Source: Siphonodentalium dalli (Eukaryota > Mollusca > Scaphopoda > Gadilida > Siphonodentaliidae). Taken from it: DNA of 64,000 nucleotides. Positions 1-11,818 of this stretch are shown piece by piece. Position 1 is the first letter of the stretch, and each line of letters begins with the position of its first letter. Made by a program: the position numbers and the translations under genes. The DNA lies in contig CP136064.1 of assembly GCA_032622095.1 (NCBI GenBank), forward strand, positions 252,840,484-252,904,483, in the 5' to 3' direction. The notes beneath the pieces are model-generated. The model ran no database searches, was not told where the DNA came from, and saw only the letters and a list, made by a program, of their open reading frames with translations.

Positions 1-729
1 TCTATCCCATTGATTAATTTATCTAAGAAATATGCCAAGATTAAATGGGATAAACAGTGCCAAGATGCTTTTGAATATTTAAAAGAAAGTTTACTAGTAA
101 TACCGCAACTTGCTTATCCAGATTTGAATAAACCATATACATTGTATACAGACAGTAGTCAAAATGCGATTGGAGCGGTGTTAGTTCAAAATTGTGATCA
201 AAACGAGGGAATAAATATACCACAATGTAGGAATGAAAAGCCAATCTATTTTCTGTCAGCAAAATTGAGTCCTACACTGTGCAAAATGTCAGTTATTGAA
301 AAAGAAGCATTCGCAATATTTTATGCTCTTAAAAAACTGGACCATTATTTAAATGGAGCCACCTTTACTATTAAAATGGATCATCAACCTTTAAAATATT
401 TATTAACCACTCAATATAATAATCCGAAAATTCAGAGGTGGATGTTGTGTTTATCAGCCTATAATTGCACTATAGAATATCTGCCAGGAAGTGAGAATAG
501 TGTAGCAGATTTGTTGAGTAGAATTCCAGACTCAATAGAAACTGAGGCACAACTGTCTGACATCGAGATAAATGATAATAATTTACAAATAAATGTGCTT
601 AATTCAAATCACATTTCTCGAAATTTGCTGAGTGCAAAGTCGAAACCAATGATTCATTACCACAAGCAGAATTATAAAAGGAAGAAGTTGGCTCAGTTTA
701 ATATGAAAGTTGAACAAGGGAAAGATTAA
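1..729 (+). pseudogene. Ty3/gypsy pol, end of reverse transcriptase plus RNase H (partial)
   Basis: The frame is open from the window edge, so the true start lies upstream. The protein begins with the last part of a gypsy reverse transcriptase (WDKQCQDAFEYLK) and runs into RNase H. YTLYTDSSQNAIGAVL gives Asp48 counted from position 10, VIEKEAFAI the Glu, KMDHQPL Asp124, and SVADLLSRI the closing Asp, so the RNase H acidic residues are present. In living elements this enzyme removes RNA from the RNA/DNA hybrid during reverse transcription. The frame ends at a TAA at 727-729, but the same frame stays open beyond it into integrase, so this is one pol gene broken by a single nonsense codon. Family assignment is firm; the clade within gypsy is not determined. 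Confidence 0.9.
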
Positions 730-2313
730 GAAATTCAGGATATAATTGCACCATATAAAAGTAATAATCCTTCCCCGTCAATTACTAATAAACATTTACT
801 TATAGAAGATGTTTTATATTACATATCAAATGCAGACGATGACCCCATGTTGAGATTATATATACCGAGTCATTTGCAAGAAAAGGTACTAACTCAATAT
901 CATGATAAACTGGGACATTTTGGAATTGAACACACATTCCAAATAATTCGTCGAAAATATTACTGGAAAAATATGTATAAGTGTATATATGCACATTGTG
1001 AGAAGTGTGTAATTTGTAAATCACGGAATCTGGTTAAACTGAGACCTCCATTACAAGACACTGACATGCCAGCTTTTACAGGCGCAAAATGGAGTATCGA
1101 TATTTCTGGGCCATTTCCGCTGACATTGGCAAATAATAAATATTTGTTAACTTGGTTTTGTTTGTATAGTGGTTGGATAGAGTCATTTCCAATAACCAGC
1201 AAAAGCACGAATTTGATTATTCACTGTCTTTTGGAAGATATTATACCAAGATTTAGCGTGCCGATACAGATTTTGAGCGATAATGCGAAGGAATTCACTT
1301 CAAATAATTTTAAAGAAGTATGTAAAGATCTAGGAATAAAATTGGTTTTAACAAATTATTATTCACCTCAGTCTAATAGTAGAAATGAAAGATCTCACAA
1401 GGTTTTAAATGACATACTGTCCAAAATTATGGAAGGAAATCAGCGAACATGGGATCTTGTTTTGGGACAAGCATTATTAGCACATAGATGCATGATTTCA
1501 GATTCATCTAAAACTTCAAGTTTTGAACTAATGTATTCACATCCACCGGTTTTGCCATTGGATAACATTTTGGCTCCCAGACTAAAATATATGGGAGATG
1601 AAATGCACCAGATTACTCTTCAAGCACAACACAGAGCTTTCCGCGCGGTACATCATCATATGAAAATTGCTAAAAGAAAACAGAAGCTGAGAGTAAAAAC
1701 CACAGAAGTCGATTATAATATCGGTGATAAAGTCTACCATAAGATTGGACAAACATCGGGTAAATTGTCATTAAAATGGGATCCATATCACGTGATTTTA
1801 GAAAAAAAAGGCCCTGTTTCTTTTATTATTAAGAACTTGATAACGGGAAAAATTTTCAAGTCTCATAGCAGAAATTTACGTCACGCCAATATCGAAGTAT
1901 GGAAAATACCAAAAAAGACATTAACGCGCCGAACCAGACAACAACAATTGCTTTGTCCGGATAGCGATGAAGATATTCGGTCCAGCGAAGATGAATCAGA
2001 AAATCCAATGCAGAATATAATAAATAAACATACAATACAAAGACCAATCGAGAATAGTGCTTCAGAAGACGACTTGCCTTTATGTGAGCTTAGAAACCGA
2101 CTTAGAAATATGGAACGCGAAACGTCGGACATGGACAGTGAAATTATTCCCTTGGGTGAACTTCAACGAAGGCTGAAAAAAGCTAATCCTCGAGAATCTG
2201 GCCATAAAAATACAGTAATGTCCGACGATAGGAGTGCACAAAGTGATCAATATACAGAACATATAACTCACCCAGACGACAATGAGGTGTACATGTCTAG
2301 CCAGGAATTTTAA
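730..2313 (+). pseudogene. Ty3/gypsy pol, integrase part
   Basis: Same reading frame as the preceding RNase H segment, separated only by the TAA. The first usable ATG is at 847, but the frame is open from 730. Counting from 847, a His-His-Cys-Cys zinc finger comes first (HDKLGH, then HCEKCVIC near residues 49-57). The DDE core follows: Asp85 in WSIDISGPF, Asp145 in ILSDNAKEF and Glu181 in SPQSNSRNERSHK, with 35 residues between the last two, as in retroviral-type integrases. A GPF/Y-like stretch (LKWDPYHVIL) lies near residue 310. The last 120 residues are acidic and of low complexity. Integrase inserts the DNA copy into the genome. No frameshift is visible, so the copy is probably young apart from the one stop. 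Confidence 0.92.
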
Positions 2314-2523
2314 GAAAGCAAGTTATAACTCATGTTGTCAGTGTTACAATCAGATTACACTATGCGACAAAGTCGAATTTTCTGTCTGAGTGTGTACATT
2401 GTATGACATGCTATAAGCAAAAACATGCCGTTAAAAAGAGAGCAATAAACATAAAGATGTGAAGGTGTAAATTGTAAAATAAAGGGCCCAGAACCTGTAA
2501 AGTGTAAAATCATAAGAGGTGTT

Positions 2524-2540
2524 AAAGGAGGGGAACAGAA
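2524..2540 (+). other. Polypurine tract of the gypsy element
   Basis: A 17-base run of purines (aaaggaggggaacagaa, one C) lies 211 bp after the pol stop and directly before a TGTTG. This is the expected arrangement for plus-strand priming next to a 3' LTR. Confidence 0.55.
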
Positions 2541-2818
2541 TGTTGACAAGTGTCATATTGAAAGGTGTTATAAATACAATTGGTAGTGGTCTATACACCT
2601 CAGGCCATAGGCTCGATAATCACTTAATAACGTGTAAGTGAATTAAACTAAGCTGTGTTAAGTAGAAAACGCTTAAAAATCGTTCTACATGTCACCGTCA
2701 AGTGATAAAATACAAAATGTGCAAAATAAAAATATTTTTACAAGTGAAAATAGGCCACCAATCTAATAAAGAGCGTTTTGTTAAACGTGTCGTTGTTATT
2801 CGATGCATCACACTAGCA
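2541..2818 (+). repeat. Probable 3' LTR of the gypsy element
   Basis: Starts TGTTGACA right after the polypurine tract. It contains an AATAAA at 2765-2770 followed by the short GT-rich run expected of an R/U5 region, and it can end at CA at 2812 or 2818. The partner 5' LTR is outside the window, so the ends are inferred from position and from the TG...CA rule, not from a repeat match. Confidence 0.45.
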
Positions 2819-3400
2819 GGGTGTGATGCTGGGTTTGAGTTCAATGATCTGTTAAATTAATTTAAAACTAGTGACCAGTATGCTCAATAAGAGTCACTAA
2901 AATAAAGGCATATTGAACCAAAAGTTAGTGAAAAGGTACTGTTCATTCATTTACATAATGGATTTCGATAATACCGAAAGTTTCGATAAATTTACGAAGC
3001 CGAATAGTATAAATCACTAAAAATGGCAATTCCCAACATGCAAGGTTCAAATTGCGCTAAACACACTGCATAATTTTGTAATACGCAGTGATAGTTGTAT
3101 GGCATATATAGTGTCGCATCACGATAGCAGTGGTGATACGGGTTTTAAGGCAAATTGTCTGTTAAACTAGTTGGAAAAAATAGTGTTCCGTATGCTCAAT
3201 GAAGAAACACTATAATAAACAGTCAAGGTGAAATGAAAGCCGGTGAAAAATGCTCTTCGTTCATTTACATAATGGATTTCGATAATACCGGAAGTTTCGA
3301 TAAATTTACGAAACCGAATAGTATAAGTCACGAAATAAAAATTGAAATTCACAACATACAACGGGAAATTGAGTTAAGAATTTACATATTGTAGGAAAAT
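2801..3400 (+). repeat. Tandem duplication of a leader with a gag-like start
   Basis: Two diverged copies with a period of about 314 bp. The best matched part begins at 2951 and 3265 and contains an ATG at 2958 and 3272. The first ORF stops after 20 codons. The second (3272-3394) encodes 40 residues starting MDFDNTGSFDKF before a stop. Each copy begins with a gcatcac...tagcag stretch that matches the end of the probable LTR. The simplest reading is leader plus gag start of a second element sharing the LTR. Gag identity rests only on position. Confidence 0.5.
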
Positions 3401-5444
3401 GGGGTATATTCCTATGGTGTACGAGAAATGGTGTGAAGTCCCTAGGGCTACAGTTAAGCAAAATGGGTGTGATTTAGGGGATGGAAGGTCCCCAAATCAA
3501 TTCAGAGAAAGCAATAAAACCAACTTATTCTATCATTCTAAACTTGGATGCTTTGGCATTCAAGTTGGAAAAAAAGGGAGAATTTCCCAGGGCACGAAAT
3601 CCGTGTATCAAAGCGATATAGGGAGAGCGGGTAGCCTCGTAGAGGAGGCGTTTAGGAGAGGCGTCTTTGTGTATCGATCCAAAGCCGTGTATTTCGTGCT
3701 GATTCGGGAAAAACAATACTTGACCTGTCCTAACGAAACGAAAAACAGGATAAATTAATGAGTTTTGGGGGTATGATAAAAATTGTAAACGAGATACATT
3801 GTCATAAGAAGCAATTAATTGAATGTAATGTGGGTCAAATATAATTGAATATTAACTTCTTATATATAGGCCATGGCAATAGCCATTTATAACACAAAAA
3901 TATTATAAGTAGGTAAGATTGTAAATGGGTTTGCAAATTGTAAATGGGTTTGCAAAGTCTAGATAAGTTGTTTTCGTATGGAAGTAAATTTGTCAGATAA
4001 TTGAATAATATATCTGCGTAGATAAGACAATAGAAGTATGTATCACAGACATAAGTGAGAGTAAGTAATTGGAAATAGCTTGACAAGTCTAGGTTAAGTG
4101 GTTATGAGAATTGAACGAACATAATAGCAGAATTGGAAACGCAAAGAAGTTAATTGTCGTATATCCAAGATGATAATAAGTGGAACACATAACAGATACT
4201 GAACTGTTCGAAATATAAATTGTAACAAGTATATGGACTTATAGCCGAGATGATAGTAAGACAAATACAGAACAGATATGGACTGTTCAAAATAGAAATT
4301 GGGTTGCGATACCAGAGAGAGAGAGGGGTCGATTGCGCGATGCTCAAGTTAGAAAATATTGACAAGTTGTGGTATTTCAAGCCGCGGTGGTTTCCAAATA
4401 AGTTGGTCAATGATCAGGGTATACTGATTAGGTTTTCATGATGTGATTGGTATGTTGTTTTTGAGGGCATTGTTCCGTCTCTGAGAAAGAGTACAACATA
4501 TTGAATAGTCACGAATTAAAGTGACAACAACAAGTGAAGTTGATAAAGAATTCAGGAAAACTGAATGATTTGAAATGTATTAATGTTTGTATAAGATGTT
4601 GTTTATGATTATTGATGTTGAATTGTATGTATCACCATGTATGACGTATTGTAGTCAGGTGCGTACTTCCATATATCTTTTTCAGTATGGTACGTGTAGA
4701 ATTGTTTAGAACTTAACTGAGTTATGATGAGGGTGAAATAGAACACCTTAACTGGAATAGTCGATATAATAGAACTTTGTAGTTATGTAAAGCAGTTTGT
4801 TTGGAAGTTGGAGTTGACCGAGTAGAACACTATGGTAGTGGAGTACTGTGAGGGAGTTGCAAACCCTGACAGTGGAACGACGACATTTTATATCTTCATA
4901 TAATATTAATCAACGAAACCGATTGCAACGGTGGAGTTGTTAGTTTACTTAAATAATTAAACTCGAAAAAAAGGGAGGTGTGTACCATAGTCGAATGGTG
5001 GGGGTTAATATTTGCCTGGAAGTCTGTGTAGAGTAGGTTAATAGAACCAATTACCAACTGATCAATAAGTGTGTGGGGCACTGCTTTACTGGTTCAGAAG
5101 TATAGCGAATCATATGTTTGGAAACAGATCAATGTCACATGGAAGAAGTCCTACTGGCCTGGGAGTATATCGTATCAGAGACCAGTCATGGGACTTGGGG
5201 GAGAAAGTTGGAATAAAATACTAGGGTTGTTTTAGATCGTGGCTTTTCGATTGTAATTGTCTAAGTGACCGATTGGCCCCACGACAGACTTCAGGCGAAT
5301 TCTCAAACTGTTAGCTTTGTGAAAGTTGTTGTGGTAAATATATATCCATGCATTCTTGATGTTACAATAAAAGATTGTGTATCTACAAAACTGTGTCTGG
5401 ACCTGTGTTCCCAACGTGGAGAGACGATCTACGGCCGATTATAG
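3401..5444. other. No gene recognised
   Basis: AT-rich. The longest frame (119 codons at 3399-3758) shows no known motif. A 22-bp tandem duplication (tgtaaatgggtttgcaaa) lies near 3918-3957. It may be remnant of the flanking retroelements, but nothing in the translation supports that. Confidence 0.5.
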
Positions 5445-5729
5445 GACATTAATTCTGGTGGAGTATCGAAGCTTGTTTTTCAAAATAGGCCTTTGAGTTA
5501 CACAAGAGTTCGTGAATGTATCAAAAGTCGCATCAAAAGCGTAGACGCAAACGTCAATATTGGCGTTCATTCACTTAGAGCAGGTGGTGCCACGGTTGTA
5601 GCGAACTCAGGATTGCCAGATCGCCTATTTAAAAGGCATGGCCGTTGGCGATCAGAATCCACAAAGGACGTTTATGTCCAAGATTCTATTGACTCGAGAT
5701 TGAGAGCCACAAAGAGTTTGCAGTTATAA
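5445..5729 (+). pseudogene. Tyrosine recombinase, C-terminal fragment (DIRS/Ngaro or Crypton type)
   Basis: The frame is open from 5445. Recognisable protein starts at NRPLSYTRVRECIK and runs to the stop at 5729. HSLRAGGAT carries the His-x-x-Arg of the catalytic domain, FKRHGRWRSE carries the second His/Trp region, and KDVYVQDS carries the likely nucleophilic Tyr. These are the last three active-site elements of XerD/phage-integrase-like enzymes, as found in DIRS-like retrotransposons and Cryptons of marine invertebrates. The N-terminal half with the first Arg, and any reverse transcriptase, are missing upstream. The fragment is in frame and undamaged, so it is a 3' remnant and not a scrambled gene. 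Which element class it came from cannot be settled here. Confidence 0.8.
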
Positions 5730-5917
5730 AGCGGTGGTATTATATATAAGGTTGTAAACGTATTCGGGAGCTTAGTTTGGTGAAATGTATTATCACTTTG
5801 CATACACATGTACATCGGTATTTTGAATTGAATTCGTATCTATTGGAATTGTCTTCATGTAACTATCTATAAAAAGATTATTTGTTACGAGCATAAATTT
5901 CCACTTCTTTTTGACTC

Positions 5918-6009
5918 TATAGTTGGGACCGCGCCCAGCGCATATTAAAACCACTGAACTAGTGTTCGTGTTATTGTTTTCCCATTATGCCGGGAGTGTC
6001 GTGAAGACA
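5918..6009 (+). repeat. 92-bp direct repeat, copy 1
   Basis: Begins tatagttgggaccgcgccca and ends gtcgtgaagaca. Nearly identical to 7175-7265, with a handful of substitutions and one indel. Flanks of the two copies are unrelated. It lies 189 bp after the recombinase stop. Confidence 0.85.
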
Positions 6010-7174
6010 TATGATTTTTCGCGTTACAGCGTATAGAGGAAAATTGCTGTCTTCACGGCAGATGGAGGTTAATGGAAAGCTTGTTCGACGGTCATGTCGA
6101 GTAGTAATCCGGCTGATTGTCCGGACGTTTCCGAGTGATTACTCGTTAAACAACTGAGTTGTGTTGGTCCATGTTATGCAGGACCGAATGTTTTCAGGTC
6201 ATTCTAGTGAACGCGCTCTTAAAGGTCGGTCGCCTGTTAAAAAGCTGTTTAAATGCATTTCAGTAGATTGTTGAACAAACAAATCATATGGCATAATGCA
6301 TCCAGAAATTTTGATTTAAACCTTGCAAGATAATTATGAATCGTATGCTTGTACATTGTGTATGCCAGGATGTTTTGATGCAATATTTACCATTGTTCGC
6401 AACGAGAAGCACGAGACATGATATTAAATATCGAATCGTAGGATTCTTATGAATCGTAGGATTCTACTCGAATGCATATGTGGCATCACATATTCGTGTA
6501 TAGCGCGGACGATAATCAGATATGTATATATGTTTGTTGAGACAGTGTATATATGTGTGTTAAAGCAGTACATATGTCGTACTCATATACACGTGATTGT
6601 TTTTTCAGGGCCGTGAACGCTTAAATTGAATTAAGTAAATTGTACGATAATGCAGAGTTTGAAAATTTTTGGAGTTAGGTTGAACACATTTTGTCGAACA
6701 ATTTTAAAAGTCTATCAGTTTTATTAGCATTGGGCTCATTTATAATGCCTGTCTATTTTTGACAAAATTCATCGGAAAAAGGGTGGAGGACTCCGACTCC
6801 AAAACCCGGAGACCGATTGGTAGCATCGTTTCGGATGCAGGGTTCCGGGCACCAATAAAAGAAGTCTTTAAATAAAAGATGGCCATAAAAGATGTCATAT
6901 AAAGAGATGACCAAAAAAGATGTTTCCGGTTTTACCTGAGCGGCTCCCCGGTTTACGAAGGGTGTCCTTTTTCCGATGGATGCGATGTTCTCAATCGCTA
7001 AATTTTGTTATCAGAGTTTTCAAAATGGGATAAATAGAAAAAATATATAAGAATACACCGGTGTATCATTCATTCCATAGATGTATATAAGATAATTCAG
7101 TTTGAATTATATACACGGTAGTATACATGATGTATATAAATTACGATATTAATATTTCATTTCATATGAATAAA
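6010..7174. other. Spacer between the two direct repeats, with a short inverted-repeat element
   Basis: No coding signal. A short inverted repeat (catcggaaaaaggg near 6769 and its complement near 6967) encloses about 215 bp. A cgtgaagaca / tgtcttcacg pair lies at about 6000 and 6049. Confidence 0.5.
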
Positions 7175-7265
7175 TATAGTTGGGACCGCGCCCAGTGTAT
7201 ACTAAATCCACTGAACTAGTGTTCGTGTTATTGTTTCCCATTATGCCGGGAGTGTCGTGAAGACA
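7175..7265 (+). repeat. 92-bp direct repeat, copy 2
   Basis: Second copy of the repeat at 5918-6009. It ends 26 bp before the ATG at 7292, so it sits where the 5' UTR of the LINE would be. Confidence 0.85.
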
Positions 7266-7291
7266 ATCAATCGTCGCCACCGGCTTCGATA

Positions 7292-7576
7292 ATGTCTTCA
7301 AAGGACACGCATAATCACCCATGTGATTCAGTGGGTATCGATATGACGCCTGCTAGTGCAATTAACGCTGAAAGCAACGATAGTAACAAACTGGTCTCAC
7401 ACAACGACGACACCAATAGGTTGTTGGGCAGTCCTGAGTTCAGCAGTCATCCGCGTCATATAGTTGAAAATGATGGACATGTGCATGTATATGATGACGA
7501 CATCAATACTGGCATAGAAGAAATACTGCCAGAAAAGTATGTGCCAACATCAGTGAAATCACTCTGTCTCAAATAA
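7292..7576 (+). pseudogene. Possible LINE ORF1 start
   Basis: A 94-codon frame, rich in Ser, Asn, Asp and His and without recognised domains. It ends just before a second frame (from 7600) whose low-complexity N-terminus looks like its continuation after a frameshift. Its position between the repeated leader and the RT frame suggests the first part of ORF1. Function is not shown by sequence. Confidence 0.4.
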
Positions 7577-7599
7577 ACACTCAAATAGACCAACACACA

Positions 7600-9477
7600 G
7601 TGTCGCACGCGTACGGTCTATCCAACCTGCCTATCTACAAGATTGCGCGACCGAACATTTCCTTACAACCCCAGGTTAAGCCGGCTACATATATAATTTC
7701 AGAAAGGCCAACATGTCAGAGGCTACCCCCAATTCGAGAGAACATTATACAAGCACCGATGAAAAACACATTATGTTATAACCCACGTTCGCCCGATGGA
7801 CAGCTGATATATGTTCCGTCGAACAGAGACATATGCAGTGACGCAGTATTCGAATCCAGCCAGAAATTATGTATGCCCATACCGACTGTGATAAGAAATA
7901 ACCAGTGCTACTCAACACAAAGTGTACAAAGTCACACGCAAAACTCTCGCTTGGCTGGGTATATCCCTGTATCATCAATCCATGCAAGCATGGGTTATCC
8001 TCAAATTACGAGTGCTCACACATCCACGCCTATACAGCAAATTGAGACATTGATAACTGGTCGACGTCCCACTACGGAAAAAGCCACATCACACGCAAAC
8101 GGTCAGAGAGACAACTACAATAGAAAACATGTGAACACGAATAAAACTAACAATATTGTGAATAGACACATTCTGGAATTATATATTGGTGGCATCGTTG
8201 ATGGTACGACGCAGTACCAGATTCGTAAATACTTGTCTGAAAGAAGTTTCGGATTGGTGATGAATTTTGGAGGTCACATGTGTCGTGACCATAACGATAT
8301 TCTCTCTGGATGGGCCGCATATTTTCAAGAATTATATAGCCCAAACGAACATGATGATCCTATATTCGACGATTATGTTCGAAACCAGGTATCTTCATTC
8401 CTTGACAGTGCGAATACTGAATGTCCTATGCTAGGTCATCCGATCACAAAAGAAGAAGTTGTAGATACAGTTCGTAAACTGAAATTTAGAAAGGCAAGCG
8501 GTCGTGATGACATAGTCAACGAACACCTTCTCTTCGGTTCTGAATTGCTCTATGTGTGCATGTACAAGTTATTTAACTCCTTCATTGAATACGAGTGGAT
8601 TCCTCCATCACTAAAATCAGGAATTATTGTTCCTCTTTACAAGGGGGAACCGAAGCCGTCAACACTTCCCGATAGCTATAGAGCCATGTCGTTACTCCCA
8701 GTGATCTACAAAGTGTTCGAATGTGTTCTCCTCAATCGATTCATTAATAGCCATTTGCTTGTGACGTTCCCTAGTGCATTACAAAACGGGTTTCAAGCAG
8801 GAATTAGATGCAATATGACATCTTTTATTCTTCAAGACTCTATCTCATATGCACAAGACAACAACTCTAAACTTTTTGTAGCCTTCTTGGACTCCAAAAA
8901 GGCACTCGACAAAGTGTGGCACAATGGCCTCTTGTTCAAATTCATGCGCCTTGGTTTCTCTAGAATGACCGTTCGCATGCTACGTTGTATATATAGTGAT
9001 ATCACGAGCCGAGTGCGGTACAACGGTTGCCTGTCAAACTCTTTCAATATTGGACAAGGAACTCAACAAGGAGCAGTCCTTTCACCTTTCTGCTACCTCG
9101 TGTATATCGACGAGCTTCTAAAATCGCTAACGACCACTCGGATGGGACTATCCATAAACGGCGTCTCTTGTGTCGCACCAACAACGGCAGACGATATCAG
9201 CTTAATATCTCTTTCTAAATCCGGTCTAGATAGCCTTCTGGACCTATGTTACAAATATAGCATCAAGTGGCGTTTTTCTTTTTCTTATACTAAAAGCAAC
9301 ATAGTTGTGTTTAATGAATCCAAGTCCATCTATTCTAAATCCAGTAGATCTTGGTGTTTAGGGCCAAACAATATACCAGAGCATAGAGAAAGTATTCATC
9401 TTGGCATAGTTCAGAATAAATTCGCAAACGGACGAACACAAGGGCACATTGTATCTTCAAAACTACGGAAAAAATAA
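7600..9477 (+). pseudogene. LINE reverse transcriptase fused to an ORF1-like N-terminus
   Basis: 625 codons from a GTG; the true start is unclear. Residues 1-190 are Ser/Thr/Asn-rich. ILELYIGGIVDGTTQYQI (191-208) resembles the RNA-binding fold of LINE ORF1 proteins. From about residue 232 (NDILSGWAAYFQELY) it is the region before a non-LTR reverse transcriptase. Motif A is FLDSKKALD (429-437), motif B GTQQGAVLSP (487-496) and motif C TADD (529-532), where Thr replaces the usual Tyr/Phe. No apurinic endonuclease domain lies between the two parts, so an internal deletion probably joined ORF1 to ORF2 in frame near 8240-8290. The frame stops at 9475-9477 but RT sequence continues after it. Clade is probably in the Jockey/I/CR1 range. 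Confidence 0.8.
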
Positions 9478-10424
9478 TTCTCCGTTGCACGGAAAGCAAA
9501 CACTTCTTCTCTGACACCGGCATCCCTGCGAGAAATTCTTAAATATGTAGTGTTGCCGAAGGCTCTGTACGGGTGTGAGTTGTTCCCGCTGGAATACTCG
9601 TTGAGTCTCCTCATCATGGAGAGGTCAGTTCGGACATATGCAAAAAGTATACAAACACTCACGAAGAGAGCTAGCACAAGATTATAGCTTGGATTGCTAG
9701 GAATAATGCCAATAGAACAGCAAATACACATAAGAAAACTCTGCTTCCTTGGCAACCTCATCCACCTGCCCATGCATCACCAAACTCCACTTAGATTGTT
9801 TCTTCTTAGGGCTCACCAACAACGTCTCTTCAATAGATCTACATCAGGCTTCACTCAAGAAATATTCCAGCTCCTTACCAAGTACGACCTAATCGACAAT
9901 CCTTTCAACTTTATGGACGAAGGGACGTTTCCATCGAAGGATGCATGGAAGGCATTAGCAAAAGACTCCGTTATGCATTCATATTCCAACTCTTGGCTTT
10001 CAGCGGTCGTTTCTGATCCACGAATGAAGTACTGTCCTTGACCCATCGCAATCCGCTTAAGCAGTGGCAGCTATGGGACAAACTGCAGTTCATAGGCGCA
10101 CACTCCGTAAAGTACACGAATATGGTACGATTACTAAACCGAACTACATTCGTCAACAATTCTGTATGTGTATTGTGCTCCATGGTGTACGAAAATGAAC
10201 TGATGCACATAATGTTCTCCTGCCAGTCTCATCTGTTAATATCTGCACGGAATCAATACTGGGAGTACATTATCAACCACTGTGGAATACAAACATACCT
10301 ACTCATGTCTCGCCTATCTTCGGACAATTTATTCGCTCCGTTTTTCGGTTCTACTCTCCATCACATGACACTAGACTTACATACCCCACAGCTACATTTC
10401 TCCTACGTGCAAGCGACTAATTGA
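9478..10424 (+). pseudogene. LINE ORF2, C-terminal remainder
   Basis: Sequence after the TAA at 9475 stays in the same frame and reads as the RT thumb and C-terminal region (FSVARKANTSSLTPASLREI). It meets another stop at 9685-9687, continues in frame to 10041, then shifts frame near 10036. The final 128 codons (10038-10424) contain CVLC...HIMFSC, the C-x2-C...H-x4-C knuckle found near the end of many LINE ORF2 proteins. Two nonsense codons and one frameshift make the copy dead. Confidence 0.8.
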
Positions 10425-10990
10425 GAGGAACGCAAAACTACTTACTTATAAACCAATGAAATTGCAGTAATCAATTTACGAACTTGTTCAGTAGACCTAG
10501 GAAATAACTCTTTATTCTTTATTTTTAGTTCTTAAATAGGCCATTTCCATGTGATATATGCTACTTTCTAAATTCGGATGACTGAAACCTTTGTCTAATT
10601 CACTGAATAAGGTAATATGACGACAAACATTCTCGTGTTCCAATATTCCACGTTGATGTCCAGTGAATATTTTATTTGGAAGTTTTATTTCGCTCGGTCA
10701 CACGCATGTGATATTGCTATTCAGGTTTTTAAAAGGGCAACTGGTATTCAGGCACTTCTGTGTATGCCTTCCCATTTCTAAATTCTATATTAGATTATCA
10801 CTGACCTCACTAACACTTGAAATTTGAAAATGTCAGAACCCGATCGCATGCGTCTGACATGGCGTAAACACTGTAAAATAATACTGTGGTTAATATTGTG
10901 ATCATTTGCATGCATACTTACATAACATGTATATACTTGTCATTTATATATATGCTCTCCTAAATTAACGAGGTTAACAATAAACATACT
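10425..10990. other. Spacer between LINE and tRNA cluster
   Basis: AT-rich, no ORF above background. It may include the 3' UTR of the LINE; I see no clear tail. Confidence 0.5.
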
Positions 10991-11013
10991 GTCCCAGTAG
11001 CTCAGCGGCTAGA

Positions 11014-11047
<34 letters not shown>

Positions 11048-11398
11048 GGTTTATTGTCGCTTTAGCAACCAAGGCCATATCACGACATTGCCAGTTTTAG
11101 TGGTGGAGGAAATCCGCACACTTGCGACTAATATAACAGTGATTTAAATGGCTGATAAACTCGTCAACCATGTGCGGCAAACCACCGGCCATCGGCGAGT
11201 AACTGGTAACTCCACCAGATAACGATTTCGAGTTACAAAGTCCACGATGGAAACATGTGGATTTCAACCCTTATCGCCAGCGCTGGAGGGTGAAACGGCT
11301 TGGAGTTGTACCCCTAACCGATTGAGCCACCGAGGCCCCTCGGCTAGAGCGCTGGACTTCTAATCCAGAGGCCGTGGGTTCGATCCCCATCTGGGATG
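10991..11398 (+). tRNA. tRNA-Arg(TCT), split by a SINE
   Basis: The two parts 10991-11014 and 11350-11398 join to a 73-nt tRNA. Acceptor gtcccag pairs with ctgggat (first pair a G-T wobble). The anticodon stem is ctgga/tccag with loop cttctaa, so the anticodon is TCT. The T arm reads gggttcgatcccc. The SINE sits after position 24 of the tRNA and duplicated 9 bp of it (cggctagag at 11006-11014 and 11341-11349). Box A and box B are now 326 bp further apart, so the gene is presumably inactive. Confidence 0.85.
11015..11340 (-). mobile_element. tRNA-derived SINE inserted in tRNA-Arg
   Basis: Read on the minus strand it starts with a tRNA-like head (GGGGCCTCGGTGGCTCAATC), with box A near 11314-11330 and box B GGGTTGAAATCC at 11259-11270. 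An unrelated body follows, then a tail ending in (AATC)n, seen as attg repeats at 11015-11046. It is flanked by a perfect 9-bp target duplication. Full length is 326 bp. The tail resembles the 3' end of the LINE remnant at 41.9-42.7 kb, a likely source of the machinery that moves it. Confidence 0.85.
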
Positions 11399-11818
11399 CA
11401 GAGATATTTTTAAATCTTAGAATCAAAATTCGGTCATCGTGCCTTGCCCTGGAACCAATTAGCAGAGAGGTAGTCAATGCCGATACATTAAACCAATTCA
11501 AAAATCGACTCGATGATTATTGGAAGGAACAGGAGGTGAGACTTGATTTCAAAGCCAAATTGGGGTTGACAAGTTTTCAGACGAGTCGGGCGTTGGGTAG
11601 ACTTAAAAATATAGGGCCTGAATTTGGTGAATTCGGAGAGCCAGAAATAGAAGACGTGGACATAGTGGCAGACGCAAGCGTCCACTAAGAGCATAAGGCA
11701 TCATAAGGTATTAAGTTTTCATAAACAGGCCTTCATGGACATAAAACATAATTTTATATTTTGTTTTCAAATCAGCGAAAGAGGTGAATGGGTTATGAAG
11801 AGCACTGTTTTCATTACT

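Noticed and set aside
3399-3758. 119-codon frame
   Set aside because: No motif, no codon bias that I can see, and an equally open opposite-strand frame.
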